The translations under genes and the position numbers were made by a program. DNA of 64,000 nucleotides, taken from positions 26,908,001-26,972,000 of the forward strand of contig OX485804.1 in NCBI GenBank assembly GCA_950295325.1. Reading direction: 5' to 3'. This stretch comes from Polytrichum commune (Eukaryota > Streptophyta > Polytrichopsida > Polytrichales > Polytrichaceae). Positions 31,648 to 41,853 of this stretch are shown here, piece by piece. Below the pieces are notes generated by a model, which made no database searches, was not told the origin of the DNA, and saw only the letters and a program-made list of their open reading frames with translations. Numbering within the stretch: position 1 is the first letter of the stretch; each line of letters opens with the position of its first letter.

Positions 31648-34600
31648 ATGCAAGGTAGGACTCGCTCACAAAAACCAAGTTTGATAGTAGGACTAGAGAA
31701 ATCTACTCGAAAGAGGCGGTCCTCTAAAATCAGTGATAGATTAGAACAAGATAATGTTAGAATAGAGAGTTGTTTGAACGTCGAACCTAGGACTAGGTCA
31801 ATTCTAGACACCTTAGAACTTGGAGCTCAACTTGAAGAGGAGATCACTCCCTCCAAATTGAGTGGTGAAACTTCTTCGGAAAATTACACACTTAGAGAAG
31901 AATTCCCGGTAGAAGTTGATAGGGGATTGTTGAATAGTTCACCGGTCACCATGGCCGAGGAACGGGGGATGGATCCACCACCCATACCCCCAATTCCGCC
32001 CATACCTCCTATACCTCCAATAGACCCATTGGTTAGGCCAAGAGGCCTACCAATTGTGGTTCCACAAAATTTAGCGGCGATGGATATGCCATCTCATCTC
32101 CCTAAATTTTATGGGACCAAGGATGAGGACCCCTCTCGGCACATGGAACGGTATATCGAACGGTTGGCTAGCTTCCTCATAACCGACCCGAGTTATTGGT
32201 TAGTGTGGTTTCCTACCACTCTAGAGGGGGAAGCCTATGAATGGTATCGGGATCATGCCGAGGGACATTTTAGGGGATGGGAACAATTACAAAGGGAGTT
32301 TCTTAACGAATTTAGGCCGGAAGTGGGTCAAAGTACCGCATTAAGGGCATTGTCGTCATTGAAGCAAGGAAGGGAGGAAGAAATTTCGGCTTACATTAGG
32401 AGGTTTGATTTAGTGTGCACTAGATTTGTGGGTACCATGCTCAACGACGACACGCTAAAGCAATTTTTCATTCAAGGGTTTTTTAAGTCCGGAACTATTA
32501 GGGGTGTTCTAGAAAGGAATCCCTTGACCTTGGCGGATGCCAAGCGTGCGGCTAGAGATATTGAAAACTTGGATAAAGATCACGAAAGGCTATGGAGAAG
32601 GGAGGATGAATTGATCCCACAATTCATCCCCATACGCCCTAGGGTGGTAGCGGTAGAACCCGCTAAGTATGAGAACCAAATTCCATATGCCATTGTGGAC
32701 ACCGGTCCCCGACCTTTAGCGGTTAGGGAACCGGCACCTCTTTTGGCACTACCGGCCCCTAGAACGGATCCACACTTGGAGGAGGTTGAGAGAAGACTAG
32801 GTGCTAGCCAACTAGGATTCCAAGAGGCTATGATAAAACAAATGCAAAGCCTCACGGATCAAATGTCATTAATGATCCGGAGTCAACAACCGGGGCCTCC
32901 ACCCCCGGTTGAGTCGGGTAGGCATTCTTCCGGATTATGGTGTGTCCAATGTGGCCAACCGGGCCACACGCGTCAATTTTGTAGAAGTGGACAAAACCGT
33001 GACCAAAGAGGAAACGGTAACCCACCTCAACAAAATCAACGAGGTCAAGCGCCACCTCACTATGGAAATGGAAGCAATAGAGGACCACAACCTAGAGGGC
33101 AAGGTGGCCAAAATTTAGAGAAGAAGGAATTTCATCCCTTTTGTGGAAGGTGGCACGCTCAAGGACAATGTTGGTCCGAAGGTCAAGAGTTTAATTGTAG
33201 CAATTGTGGAGGAAGTCATCCCTCGGATACGTGTCGCCAACCGGACAAAATAATTAATGTCCCTTACCCGGTGGCTAATCCACAACAACAAGCAAGGGAT
33301 AATATGCGAGGCGCTAGGCCACAAGGAGTACCGGCCAATGAACTTAGGCCACCTAACTTATACTATGACCATAGTAATGCTAGGCAAACTTTTCATCCAC
33401 CGGCGGGCTTGCAAACTACAACCGGTTACATTCCAATACAAAATAGACAAGGAGTTCCACCTAATGGTAGTAACGGGAGACAAGCGCCTCCAACGGATCC
33501 GGGACCATCTAACTCCCAAGATGTTAGGTTCATGGATGGAGTGTTGGAGGCCACATGTGATGACATGCTTCCTCTCCCAACGAGAATTGGAGAGGAGCAA
33601 AGTCAATGGCCTCCTCACACCAATGCTATTACATATGAGTTAGTGAAGGGTAAGGGTGTGGTTGAAGAAGCACCTGCACTAGCGGTAACTACTAGGGCTA
33701 GGAGAGGGGATGCCCCGTTGGAGGTAGGAATAGGAGAGCAAGGAAATTACTCTTCGGATGAAGAGATTAATCTCTCCGAGTTGGATAGGGTAGCTAGAAG
33801 AGCTACTAAGGATGTGGAGAGGGAAAATATAATTTTACAAGATAGGGAGAGGACTAATGCGGTACATGACTTGGATAATAGCGATGTGGGTGAATGGGAA
33901 GGACCGGGGGTTCCCGTAGACGAATTCGACGTAGTGGGTAATTCTAAGGTGGAAAGATCTACCGGGTACGACTTGTGGGCGGACCTTAGTACACTCAAGG
34001 CGGATATTACTTTCGGCCAACTATTGGAAATTTCACCCACGGCAAGGAAAACATTAAAGGAGGGAATGCCGGTACACAAGAGGATGAGGAAGGTGAAAGC
34101 TAAAATAGCCGCTAGGATCCAATCACAAGGTGGAAGAGACGTGAAAGCTATAGAAATAGAAGTTGTTATAGTAGATAAGGTGGTTCCTAATGTGCTAGTC
34201 GACGGAGGGAGTAGTCTAAATATACTACCGGAGGATACTATGAAAAAATTGGGACTTGGACTCACGGGGCCTTCACCTTTGGTCATAAATATGGCAAATC
34301 AAAGTTCGACTACGCCTTTGGGGATGATCAAGGATTGTAGAATGACTACGGGAGGTGAGGAGTACTTGGTCACCTTCCATGTCATTAAAATGCACTCCAA
34401 CAAGGACACCTTTCCCATTTTGCTAGGTAGGCCTTGGTTGCGGATGGCGAATGCTATGGTCAATTGGGGTGGACCTAAACCATCCATCACTTATGGTCCG
34501 GAGGGTAATAGGGTCATAGTGTCCATTGGTTCATTAGAAGGATGGATGAAGAAGGAGATGTATTTGCCATTGGAGAAGGAAATTGATGACTTAAACGAGA

Positions 34601-35484
34601 ATGAGATTGGCAAGGCATTGGTGGGAGTCGTCCATCCCGAAGGTCAAAGGGTTGTTATAGATTCGGGCTCGGGAAGTCTAGGTCCTAATTTTTACAATTA
34701 TGGGGATAATGGGGATTATGCCCAATGGCTAAGGGAGTACCCCGAGTCCGAGGTTGATGTAATGGTTACATTTCACCAAGTAGGCTTAGGGAGTGAATTT
34801 CCTAGTGTTAGTTTAGGAGAGGGCTCATTGTTGGAGCCATGTGAGGTGCTCACCGAGGAAGAGTGGGTTAGCGGTGGGTTAACACCTTGGGTAGATGACG
34901 TGGAAGAGGGTGAGGTTAGTTTAATTCATGTAGATGGGACTCAAGAGGAGGATGTGATTATTGAGTCATCGAAATTGGAGGAGCCTTTACATTTCAAGAC
35001 CACGTCTACGGGGATAGTTGTAGGTCAAGATGTGAAAGATTACCCCAATGTGCCTTCCGATTGGTATCGGAACAAAGAGGAGCAAGCACATGTGTCGGAA
35101 GCGGATTGGCGGTACGTGGATGTGAAATTAAAGAATGGAAAAACCCGACAAATGAAGATGGGCTCCAAATTGGGGGAGAAAGAGGTTAGGGAGTATAGCA
35201 ATTTGGTGGATGAGTTTAGTGATACTTTTGCATGGTCCTACGATGAGCTTAAGGGAATTCCTAGGGAAATGGTAGAGCACCGGATTCCTTTAATTCCGGG
35301 GGCGAGGCCAATTAGACAAAAGGAGAGGAGGATGAATCCTCAATTGCAATTGTTGGTGAAAGCGGAATTGGAAAGGTTATTGAAGGCCGGGTTTATCAAG
35401 CCGGTGGAAATCACGGATTGGGTTTCTCCTATGGTCTTAGTAAAGAAAAAAAAATGGGAAATTAAGGGTTTGTGTCGACTATAG
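31648..35484 (+). CDS. E2 ORF A: Gag, protease, start of reverse transcriptase
   Basis: 1278 codons with the same layout as the E1 copy: Gag, CCHC knuckle near 432-445, protease VLVDGGSS near 850, reverse-transcriptase N-terminus. It ends at TAG 35482-35484, 16 codons after the A9 run. It is preceded by a leader of about 870 bp with no supported coding frame. Confidence 0.93.
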   Translation: MQGRTRSQKPSLIVGLEKSTRKRRSSKISDRLEQDNVRIESCLNVEPRTRSILDTLELGAQLEEEITPSKLSGETSSENYTLREEFPVEVDRGLLNSSPVTMAEERGMDPPPIPPIPPIPPIPPIDPLVRPRGLPIVVPQNLAAMDMPSHLPKFYGTKDEDPSRHMERYIERLASFLITDPSYWLVWFPTTLEGEAYEWYRDHAEGHFRGWEQLQREFLNEFRPEVGQSTALRALSSLKQGREEEISAYIRRFDLVCTRFVGTMLNDDTLKQFFIQGFFKSGTIRGVLERNPLTLADAKRAARDIENLDKDHERLWRREDELIPQFIPIRPRVVAVEPAKYENQIPYAIVDTGPRPLAVREPAPLLALPAPRTDPHLEEVERRLGASQLGFQEAMIKQMQSLTDQMSLMIRSQQPGPPPPVESGRHSSGLWCVQCGQPGHTRQFCRSGQNRDQRGNGNPPQQNQRGQAPPHYGNGSNRGPQPRGQGGQNLEKKEFHPFCGRWHAQGQCWSEGQEFNCSNCGGSHPSDTCRQPDKIINVPYPVANPQQQARDNMRGARPQGVPANELRPPNLYYDHSNARQTFHPPAGLQTTTGYIPIQNRQGVPPNGSNGRQAPPTDPGPSNSQDVRFMDGVLEATCDDMLPLPTRIGEEQSQWPPHTNAITYELVKGKGVVEEAPALAVTTRARRGDAPLEVGIGEQGNYSSDEEINLSELDRVARRATKDVERENIILQDRERTNAVHDLDNSDVGEWEGPGVPVDEFDVVGNSKVERSTGYDLWADLSTLKADITFGQLLEISPTARKTLKEGMPVHKRMRKVKAKIAARIQSQGGRDVKAIEIEVVIVDKVVPNVLVDGGSSLNILPEDTMKKLGLGLTGPSPLVINMANQSSTTPLGMIKDCRMTTGGEEYLVTFHVIKMHSNKDTFPILLGRPWLRMANAMVNWGGPKPSITYGPEGNRVIVSIGSLEGWMKKEMYLPLEKEIDDLNENEIGKALVGVVHPEGQRVVIDSGSGSLGPNFYNYGDNGDYAQWLREYPESEVDVMVTFHQVGLGSEFPSVSLGEGSLLEPCEVLTEEEWVSGGLTPWVDDVEEGEVSLIHVDGTQEEDVIIESSKLEEPLHFKTTSTGIVVGQDVKDYPNVPSDWYRNKEEQAHVSEADWRYVDVKLKNGKTRQMKMGSKLGEKEVREYSNLVDEFSDTFAWSYDELKGIPREMVEHRIPLIPGARPIRQKERRMNPQLQLLVKAELERLLKAGFIKPVEITDWVSPMVLVKKKKWEIKGLCRL

Positions 35485-35488
35485 GAAA

Positions 35489-37888
35489 TTGAATTCGTGC
35501 ACACAAAAGGATCACTTCCCCTTACCTTTTATCACCTTGTTGCTTGAGGAGGTTGGAGGTCATTCGCGATATACCTTTATGGATGGGTATGCGGGTTATA
35601 ATCAAATTTCCATAGCCCTCCAAGATATCCATAAAACGGCTTTTACTACACCTTGGGGTACTTTTGTGTGGGTAGTGATGCCATTTGGGTTATGTAATGC
35701 CCCGGCTACTTTCCAACGATTAGTAATGTATATCTTCACCGACTTGTTGTTCAAATCCATGACCGTCTTTGTGGACGATTTTAGCACACAAAGTAATGTG
35801 GATGATCACCTACATTGTGTTAGGGAGGCATTGGTTAGGTGTAGGAAGATGAGGTTAGCATTGAACCCGGATAAGACATTTTTGGGAGTGAATAAGGGAG
35901 TGTTGTTGGGTTATGTTGTTAGTGAAAAAGGTAGAGAACCCGATCCGGATAAGATTGCGGCCATAAGCGACTTGGCAACTCCAACCAATTCCAAGGGGAT
36001 CTCTAAGTTGTTAGGACATGTGGGATGGTACCGGGAACTTATTCCTAATTTTTCAAAGATAGCGGTGCCCATTACCCATTTGCTCAAAAAGGATGTCAAA
36101 TTCGAGTGGACGGATGCTTGTCAAAAAGCCTTTGAGGAATTGCGGGATAGGTTGAGCACCTATCCGGTGTTGATACCACCCAATTGGGGTAAACCTTTTC
36201 ACGTCTATTGTGATGCTAGTAATGTGGCAATAGGGAGTGCGCTTTGTCAAGCAACGGGAGAAAAAGAGAAGGATCAACCTATAGCTTATGCGAGTAAGCA
36301 ATTGACCCCCGCCGAAAGAAACTACTCTACAACGGAGAGGGAGTGCCTAGCCATGGTGTTTTCCGTTAAAAAGTTTAGGCATTACCTCATGTGCAACCCG
36401 GTTGTATTTTTTGTTGACCACATGGCTATCAAGTATCTAATTAACAAGGCGGAGTTAAGTGGTAGGTTAGCTAGGTGGGTTTTGTTATTAGAAGAATTCG
36501 ACTACACGGTGGAATATAAACCGGGTCGTATGCATTTACAAGCGGACCACTTGTCTAGGTTGTCGGAGGAGATAGGAAAAAATCCGGTAAATGATATGTT
36601 AGTAGATGATAGCCTCTTTGTGGTCACTTCTACACCGGAGTGGTATGCGGGCATAGTGGAATTTCTAACAACCCACAAGTTGCCCAAAGAGTGGACAAAA
36701 GAAGAGAGAAGGAAGGTGAGGGTAAATAGTAGGCAATTTGTTGTAGTGGGCCATAGGTTGTTTAGAAGGGGGTCCGATGGTATTTTACGACGATGCGTGT
36801 CAAAAACGGAGGTTGAAGCGATTTTAATCGCTTGCCACGATAGCGCTTGCGGCGGTCACTTCTCGGGTCAACTCACCGGGCAAAAAATACTTAGAGCGGG
36901 CTACTTTTGGCCTACACTATTTAAGGACGCCCATGACTATGTAAGGAAATGCGACGCTTGCCAACGGTATGCCCGAGACGACCTTAGAATGGAGATGCCT
37001 TTACATGTATCATTACCCTTAATTCCTTTCGAAAAATGGGGCATCGACTATGTGGGTGAGGTCCATCCCCAATCTTCAAAAGGAATGAAATATATTGTGG
37101 TGGCAACCGAGTACCTCACCAAGTGGGCGGAAGCCAAAGCGGTGAAGACCGACACGGCGGAACACGCGGCAACATTTATGTACGAAAACATAATTTCGCG
37201 GTTCGGGGTGCCGAAGATCCTAGTAAGCGATAGGGGTACTCACTTTTTGAATGACTTGATTCGAGAGATGACAGAGAAATTTAAAATTGATCACCGGAAG
37301 ACTACTCCCTACCACCCACAAACCAATGGACAAACGGAAAGGGTTAACGGAATTTTGGTGAGTATACTACGCAAGACGGTTATAGACTCGAAGCGGGATT
37401 GGGATACGAAACTAACGGCGGCACTTTGGGCATACCGTACAACCTATAAGGTAACTACGCGTGCTACACCATTTTCCTTAGTCTATGGTCTTGAAGCGAC
37501 ACTACCAATCGAATATGAAGTCGAGTCACTTAGGGTGGCCGTGAGTACGAGACTTACCGAAAGTCAATCCTTACGAAATCGACTCACCGATTTGGAAGCA
37601 CTTGACGAAGGGAGGAGAATGGCGGCTCAACATATTGAGGCAATCCAAAGAAGGAGAAAGATTACTTTCGACAAACGACATAAGAGAAGGGCCCTAACAC
37701 CGGGAATGATGGTCATGATTCAAGACGCACGAAAGCTTGAATTTCCGGCGAAATTCGATGCGGTATGGTTAGGACCTTACCTTGTCTATGAGGTCTTTCC
37801 TAATAATTCAATTCAATTGGAAACGTTGAATGGTGAGCTCTTTCCTACCCGTACATCGGGAAGTAGATGTAAGGAGTACCGAGCTTGA
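35489..37888 (+). CDS. E2 ORF B: reverse transcriptase, RNase H, integrase
   Basis: About 799 codons that appear identical to E1 ORF B, with all catalytic signatures present (FVDD; RNase H D/E/D; integrase HHCC and D, D, E). The frame opens just before the A9 run and overlaps the end of ORF A by about 40 nt, so a +1 shift in that overlap would join the two. Confidence 0.93.
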   Translation: MNSCTQKDHFPLPFITLLLEEVGGHSRYTFMDGYAGYNQISIALQDIHKTAFTTPWGTFVWVVMPFGLCNAPATFQRLVMYIFTDLLFKSMTVFVDDFSTQSNVDDHLHCVREALVRCRKMRLALNPDKTFLGVNKGVLLGYVVSEKGREPDPDKIAAISDLATPTNSKGISKLLGHVGWYRELIPNFSKIAVPITHLLKKDVKFEWTDACQKAFEELRDRLSTYPVLIPPNWGKPFHVYCDASNVAIGSALCQATGEKEKDQPIAYASKQLTPAERNYSTTERECLAMVFSVKKFRHYLMCNPVVFFVDHMAIKYLINKAELSGRLARWVLLLEEFDYTVEYKPGRMHLQADHLSRLSEEIGKNPVNDMLVDDSLFVVTSTPEWYAGIVEFLTTHKLPKEWTKEERRKVRVNSRQFVVVGHRLFRRGSDGILRRCVSKTEVEAILIACHDSACGGHFSGQLTGQKILRAGYFWPTLFKDAHDYVRKCDACQRYARDDLRMEMPLHVSLPLIPFEKWGIDYVGEVHPQSSKGMKYIVVATEYLTKWAEAKAVKTDTAEHAATFMYENIISRFGVPKILVSDRGTHFLNDLIREMTEKFKIDHRKTTPYHPQTNGQTERVNGILVSILRKTVIDSKRDWDTKLTAALWAYRTTYKVTTRATPFSLVYGLEATLPIEYEVESLRVAVSTRLTESQSLRNRLTDLEALDEGRRMAAQHIEAIQRRRKITFDKRHKRRALTPGMMVMIQDARKLEFPAKFDAVWLGPYLVYEVFPNNSIQLETLNGELFPTRTSGSRCKEYRA

Positions 37889-37949
37889 CTAGGCAACTTA
37901 CCCTTGGAGCAAGAGATGTTTGGATTCATCCCCCGATGGTCGCCAATTA

Positions 37950-39733
37950 TGTGAGCCCAAAAGGGTGCCCACATTTAGTCTTAGACCCTTGAAACGTTAG
38001 TTGATGCACTTTGAAGTAGCATGTTACTTCACAAAAATATAAAAAGAGTGAAATGTTAGTCTTAGAAGTACCATGTTGTAAGAGGCTAGGATGTGAGTTG
38101 TTATTGTGTTTTTACCTTCGGAAGGATTTGAGTGAATGAGGATAGGTAAGGAGAACTTGGATTGAGTAGTTAGTGAGTAGGCTAGTACAAATGGATGGAG
38201 ACAACCAAAGTGACTCAAGAGGCAAGTGCTTTCGAATTGGGATGAATGGAGGATCACATGGAGCGCACAAGTGGACCACCTCATCATGGCCACTTAATGG
38301 GGAAGGCCCAAGGAAGAATGCAAGGTGGAGGATAAGCAAATTCTCAAAGCACCAATCAAATCACGAGTTAAGCATCGTGGTTTGAATTAAGTGGTGAGCG
38401 ACGATTTGGGAAAGTAAGGGGAGAAAGTTATGGCGGCGGAAAGCGAAGGAGGCTAAGTTTGGGTTGAAGCATCCCAAGTTTGGTAAAGTGTGGTAGGTAG
38501 AAAGCCAAGGCTAGTTAAATGTTCGAATTAGGATCCTTGTTGATCATTTGAGGGAGGAAGACTTAGAAGATAGGATTGGCGCCTACTAAGTAGGAGGAAA
38601 TCTCAAGGGCTTATCGTGAGCCTTGAGGGTGCTCACCCCCTCAAGCTTACTATATAATCCCTCATTCTTCCCTCACTCATCCTCTCTTTCCTTTGTGCTC
38701 CAAGGCACCCCACGAGTTATAAGTGTGGGTGTGGGAAGCCATATTGGAGCACATGTGTGTGCTTAGTTTTTAGTTTGAGAGCCAAGGCTTGTTAGCCTTG
38801 AAGAGGGCTTGACCTCTTGGTAGAATTAGTGTTGACGTGAAGGATTTTAAAGTTAATTCATGATTCCAATTTGTGGTACTTAAAGTTCATGTTTTGAATA
38901 CACGTGGTTGCAAGTTTCATGTTTAAGAGTTGAGCACTTGATGTTGTGATGAGTGCAAAAATATACTTGTGTGGATTAGTTAGTCTTAGTGAAGTTAGGA
39001 AATTCTCTCTCCCCCTCTCCTCTCTAGGATTTTAGGATTTTAGGATTAGAGAAGAATTGTGTGATTAGAAAGGGGTTGTTAGTAGAATTAGGGAAATTAG
39101 GTAGGAAGATTAGTTAAGGGCTTGAATAATTAGTGAGGTAGTTGGGGATTACAACTACAAAGTTGTGGGTTCATGAAGGACCTGGGTTTATGAAGGACCT
39201 GGGTTTGTTTAGTTAGAAGCTAAGGAGCTGGGTTCATGAAGGAGCTGGGTTTATGAAGGAGCTGGGTTTGTTTAGTTAGAAGCTAAGAAGCTGGGTTTAT
39301 GAAGGAGCTGGGTTTATGAAGGAGCTAGGTTTATGTAATTAGAAAGTAAAGAGATGGGTTCATGAAGGAGCTTAGTAGATAGCCTACCTAATTAGCCCAT
39401 AGACAAGTAGTTAGTTACATTATGCTAGTTAGTGTTATGTGTGGCTTTCACAAGTAAATGTATTTGAGATTGACTACAGAGAATAGTGTTTTTTTTAACA
39501 CTTGCATCCTCTCTTTAAAAATAAACCACGTGCACAACTTAATGGAGAATGTGGAGCACTCTCGCGATGGCAAGACAAAGGAAGCAAAGACCAAAGTTAA
39601 ATCCAAGACCACTTGAAGGGTGAACCTTGCACTATGGACTCATCCAAGTCCAAATCCAATACCGCGGAGGAATGTGAGCCCAAACCCACTACTCGGACTA
39701 CGGACGCTTAAGGGTGGGGGGTTTGGCCTCACA
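37950..39733 (+). repeat. E2 3' LTR (1784 bp, internal deletion)
   Basis: It lacks about 335 bp relative to the E1 3' LTR (joining ..AGACCAAAG to TTAAATCCAAG), a deletion different from those of the other LTRs. No polypurine tract precedes it. Confidence 0.9.
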
Positions 39734-41750
39734 AAGCACACCGGCTTGCACCTCACATCTATCATGTGAGTTTCAAAGAAGGCGGCCTTCATAATGACAT
39801 GCATTTCATCTATTTCACTTGATGTGAAATTTTGACAAAATCCAATGTCCCACATTGAAAGGTTACATGCATCGCGGCCTCCTTTGTCTCATGCGGTTCG
39901 CCCTTTCCAAACCGCACCTTGGTGGGCTTGCCCGCTCTACCAATAGGCAAGCCCCAACTCCCTTATGAGTTTTGGGCTCAAGAAGAAGTGGTAGCCTCTT
40001 TGTCAACCCATGAGACAAGTCTCCCATTCATTTGAACCTCAAGGTACAAAAGACTTGGCCTCGGCTTAAGGCTACTAGCCTTGGCCACAATGCCATCGTC
40101 TTACATTCGGTTCGCGGCACAAGTATTATTTGGCGGGGTACCTATCTCCCCTCAACGTCCATTGTTGTAATGCACCGCCAAATTGCTTAATGGGGTCATC
40201 GGCCTTGATGCTCATGGCAATTTTGATGATCCCCGCCACAACCTCAATAAACTTTGGAAATTTGAACTTGGTCTTCACCACCCGCTTTTGAAACCCACCT
40301 AAAACGATGCATTTCTTAGAAAGCTCGTTCATCTAAGATGTACAATTCATTTGGGTGTGAAATGCGCGCATATACGCCTTAAGAGGCCCGGACGCCTCAT
40401 TTCCACCAAATTCATTCCAACATCAATACCTTCCAAGCATTTCGAATTGGAATTTCAATCGAACATTAATGCCCTCCAAGGTTTTGGGTGCATTCGGTAT
40501 TTTAGGCCCCAAATGTTTTTTTTTGAGGTGTGCGGGAGCCCTTTGAAAGGACTCCACCATTTTCCTTACGGAATCCACCATCATGCCCACCATTGTCATG
40601 AGAACTAATGGTATGGTCAAATTCCATTTACACATGATCTTTGTTCCAATTTGAGCCTCACAACCTTTTGGAAACCCTGGGCTCACCATGATAACCCGCA
40701 TTTTTGATAGCCATGTTTCCCTCAAAGTGGAGCTCAAAACTTGGAACCCTGCTCTGATACCAAGTGTCGCAACCCTTGCTAGCCCCCCCCTTGACCATCT
40801 TGCCAATTTTCAATTCTAGCAAAGGTTACGAGTGGCTAACCCTTCGCATACCGCCATGCTAATGGTTAGCTCCTCTAACCCCGGACCAATAGTTCATAGG
40901 AGGGAACCAACCCTCCTACTTTGCTTTCGGGACTCACCCCTTAATCGGTAACCCATTTCCCCAATGTGGACTTCCATCCATGGAAGTCTAATCCTATGTT
41001 GCTCATCGCGTTGCCGGAGCAACACTACAACAACCCGAAGCATACTAGGCAACTATGGCCTCACAATAGGCCAAAGCCCATGGAGGCCTTGCCGTTCGGC
41101 CTCGGGTGGGTGAGGCCACACCACCTCACCCATATAAGCCTCTAGGACTTCACGCGGGGCCCCTACCCCACCGTCAACCAACCTCTTGTCTCTCTACCAA
41201 GAGTTGGGGCCAAGTGGACATTTTCCTTTAGCTGCTGGGCCTAGAGCCCCCCCCAGCAGCTTCAGACCATCATAACTTCCTTGTATGATGTCTGATCATA
41301 ACAACCAACCACTCCATCTTCATCTACGCTTCACGTAGATGCCGATGGACTCCTCACTTGCTCCATTTGAGCAAGTCTTGAGGAAGTTATGCCTGTTTGA
41401 ACTTTGGCAGTCCCGGGAATCACTTCCAGGCACTGCTGTACCAGGGACAGCGCCCCACTCAAATGGCCATAACTCCTAGCTCACACCTCGGATTGAGGTG
41501 TTCTTGAGCTTTCTAGAATCACCACGCCATGAGCTACGCATAACTCATGGCCTTACCCTTGTGCCTCCTAATCTTCGTGGGTGGGAGGCGTTCCCAACGA
41601 CCGGGGCCCTCACCCACACTAGGATCACTTGGGCCCTCTCACCAACGGCGCCACAAGTCCCGGGTGTCACTCCGGGGTCCCCCTTGTCACTCCGGGGTCC
41701 CCCTTGTGCCCATGGTGTTTCGGGCACTCCTCATGGAGAGGTGCGCGACA
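39734..41750 (-). mobile_element. G1: truncated chromovirus-type gypsy element, 5' end only
   Basis: Minus-strand element with 5' LTR 41750-40765, tRNA-Met primer site 40762-40747 (TGGTATCAGAGCAGGG) and about 1 kb of the Gag region (..SKMRVIMVSPGFPKGCEAQ.., 40806-40423) with broken frames. It ends abruptly at the E2 boundary; the remainder is not in the window. The LTR is 986 bp rather than 972, partly from a short duplication of GTCACTCCGGGGTCCCCCTT near 41670-41705. Confidence 0.88.
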
Positions 41751-41853
41751 AAGTCCCACTTGGAGAAGGCCTCGGATCCGAGGCCTCATGGCTGCAGTAT
41801 CATTTCAAATTGGGTATAAGGTTTAATTTGTAGGTTGGGAATGGGTCTCGGAT
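41751..41853. repeat. Host satellite fragment with GGCCTCGGATCCGAGGCC palindrome
   Basis: It starts AAGTCCCACTTGGAGAAGG and has the palindrome at 41768-41785. The same text recurs at 42849-42900, so it is one unit of a host repeat into which G elements inserted. Confidence 0.75.

Larger units (their letters stand above)
29117..39733 (+). mobile_element. E2: second copy of the E retrotransposon
   Basis: A 10617-bp element on the plus strand: 5' LTR 29117-30758, primer site 30763-30781, ORF A 31648-35484, ORF B 35489-37888, 3' LTR 37950-39733. The coding region is nearly identical to E1 with the same A9 frame change. Unlike E1 it has no target-site duplication (GTCGC on the left, AAGCA on the right): the left flank is a gene and the right flank is the inside of a G element. 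It probably arose by recombination between two E copies, or the assembly joins two copies. Confidence 0.93.

Noticed and set aside
11667-39733. E1-spacer-E2 as a single composite transposon with 10-kb inverted ends
   Set aside because: E1 has its own LTRs and its own perfect target-site duplication, so it inserted alone.
41498-41833. Repeated ~110-155-codon frames at the LTR edges of G elements (also 43907-44423, 52024-52540, 58957-59196)
   Set aside because: They lie within the non-coding LTR, recur only because the LTR recurs, and read different tails in each copy.
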